Below are positions 5,570 to 6,470 of a stretch of DNA of 6,470 nt, piece after piece. Made by a program: the position numbers and the translations under genes. The stretch spans positions 37,753 through 44,222 of the forward strand of contig DKGY01000053.1 of the NCBI GenBank assembly GCA_002453475.1, in the 5' to 3' direction. A model generated the notes under the pieces. It was not told the DNA's origin. It searched no databases and was given only the letters and a program-made list of their open reading frames with translations. Numbering within the stretch: position 1 is the first letter of the stretch; the number at the start of each line of letters is the position of its first letter. The DNA is from Clostridium sp. UBA6758 (GTDB lineage: Bacteria > Bacillota > Clostridia > Clostridiales > Clostridiaceae).

Positions 5570-6470
5570 ATGGGATACAAACAATTGATAATAAATCCAG
5601 GCTCAACATCAACAAAGATAGGTGTATATGATGATGAAAATCCTATACTAGTTGAAACTTTAAGACATTCAGCAGAAGAAATAGGAAAATACAAAGAAAT
5701 ATATGATCAATTAGGGTTTAGAAAAGAAGTAATACTTAAGGTATTAAAAGAAAAAGGCTTTGATATAAAGGAACTATCAGGAGTAGTAGGTAGAGGTGGA
5801 CTTTTAAAACCTATCGAAGGTGGAACTTATAGCGTAAATGATGCTATGATTAAAGACTTAAAACAAGGAGTTTTAGGACAACATGCCTCTAATCTAGGTG
5901 GAATAATAGCTCATGAAATAGCTACAGAGATAAATGTACCATCTTTTATAGTGGATCCAGTTGTAGTTGATGAATTAGAAGATGTGGCTAAAATATCTGG
6001 TATGCCAGAAATTGACAGAAAAAGTATATTTCATGCCTTAAATCAAAAGGCTGTAGCAAAGAGATATGCTAAGGAAAAAAACACTTCTTATGAGGAATTA
6101 AATCTTATAGTAGCTCACATGGGTGGAGGAATATCAGTAGGAGCTCATAAACAAGGAAGAGTTGTAGATGTAAACAACGCACTAGATGGAGAAGGTCCAT
6201 TCTCACCTGAAAGAAGTGGCGGACTTCCAGTTGGAGATTTAGTTAAACTTTGCTTTAGTGGAAAATATACTGTGGATGAAATAAAGAAAAAGATAAATGG
6301 TAAGGGTGGAATAGTAGGTTATCTACAAACTAATGATGCTAAGGTTGTAGGAGATAGAGCATTAGCTGGAGATAAAGAAGCTAAATTAATATTTGATGCT
6401 ATGGCATATCAAGTAGCTAAAGAAATTGGAAGATGTGCTGCGGTATTACAAGGAAAAGTTGATGCAATAA
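5570..6470 (+). CDS. buk: Butyrate kinase, downstream copy (3' end outside window)
   Basis: Same reaction as the upstream kinase: butyryl-phosphate + ADP to butyrate + ATP. 300 residues are readable without a stop; about 55-60 more are expected beyond the window, including the ILTGG block. Motifs: [14 protein letters not shown] (7-20), TLRHSAEE (30-37), [10 protein letters not shown] (72-81), GQHASNLGG (103-111), [10 protein letters not shown] (126-135), [14 protein letters not shown] (150-163), [11 protein letters not shown] (181-191) and [17 protein letters not shown] (202-218). These match the clostridial and Bacillus butyrate kinase signatures closely, more so than the upstream copy, so this is probably the housekeeping enzyme. 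It starts 14 nt after ptb, giving the standard ptb-buk pair with an additional kinase in front. The start at 5570 is set by the strong AAGGAGG site and by the position of INPGSTS. Confidence 0.95.
   Translation, partial: MGYKQLIINPGSTSTKIGVYDDENPILVETLRHSAEEIGKYKEIYDQLGFRKEVILKVLKEKGFDIKELSGVVGRGGLLKPIEGGTYSVNDAMIKDLKQGVLGQHASNLGGIIAHEIATEINVPSFIVDPVVVDELEDVAKISGMPEIDRKSIFHALNQKAVAKRYAKEKNTSYEELNLIVAHMGGGISVGAHKQGRVVDVNNALDGEGPFSPERSGGLPVGDLVKLCFSGKYTVDEIKKKINGKGGIVGYLQTNDAKVVGDRALAGDKEAKLIFDAMAYQVAKEIGRCAAVLQGKVDAI

Noticed and set aside
1..6470. A new defence, mobile or biosynthetic system
   Set aside because: Every sizeable frame belongs to a known family, base composition looks even throughout, and no transposase, integrase or terminal repeats are present.

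Overview
The window reads as low-GC, AT-biased Firmicute DNA, most likely a Clostridium-type anaerobe. The reasons are the A/T-ending codons (ATA, AGA, TTA, GTA), strong GGAGG-type ribosome binding sites, and a c-di-AMP synthesis locus next to butyrate-forming ptb/buk genes. I cannot name the species from sequence alone. All genes lie on the + strand and no coding frame is broken.

Left block (1-3260): the C-terminal part of the diadenylate cyclase gene cdaA, with its DGA and RHR active-site motifs, is followed by cdaR, a membrane-anchored protein of about four YbbR domains. A 533-residue FAD-dependent oxidoreductase of the COG2509 type comes next. The three frames overlap (31 nt, then 11 nt), so they look co-transcribed and translationally coupled. 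The partner usually found here, glmM, is not in the window; the oxidoreductase holds the place after cdaR.

Gap (3261-3542, 282 nt): the only substantial non-coding stretch. It has a weak terminator-like hairpin after the oxidoreductase gene, then two long imperfect inverted repeats (3385-3433 and 3444-3499). The 3' arm of the first can pair instead with a second copy of an 11-nt motif. Two promoter guesses are possible: one upstream, which would put both hairpins in a leader RNA, and one just before the gene, whose -35 box lies inside the second inverted repeat.

Right block (3543-6470): butyrate kinase 1, phosphate butyryltransferase (ptb), and a second butyrate kinase cut by the window end. 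Gaps are 18 and 14 nt, each carrying a ribosome binding site, so this is one operon. Ptb turns butyryl-CoA and phosphate into butyryl-phosphate and CoA; a kinase then makes butyrate and ATP. One ptb lies between two clearly diverged kinases. The downstream kinase has the standard family signature, while the upstream one has a one-residue contraction in a conserved loop.

I see no mobile element, CRISPR array, tRNA or rRNA, and no clearly new defence or biosynthetic system. The points most worth a second look are the structured gap before the first kinase, the two-kinase arrangement and loop change, and the coupling of the uncharacterised oxidoreductase to the c-di-AMP genes.
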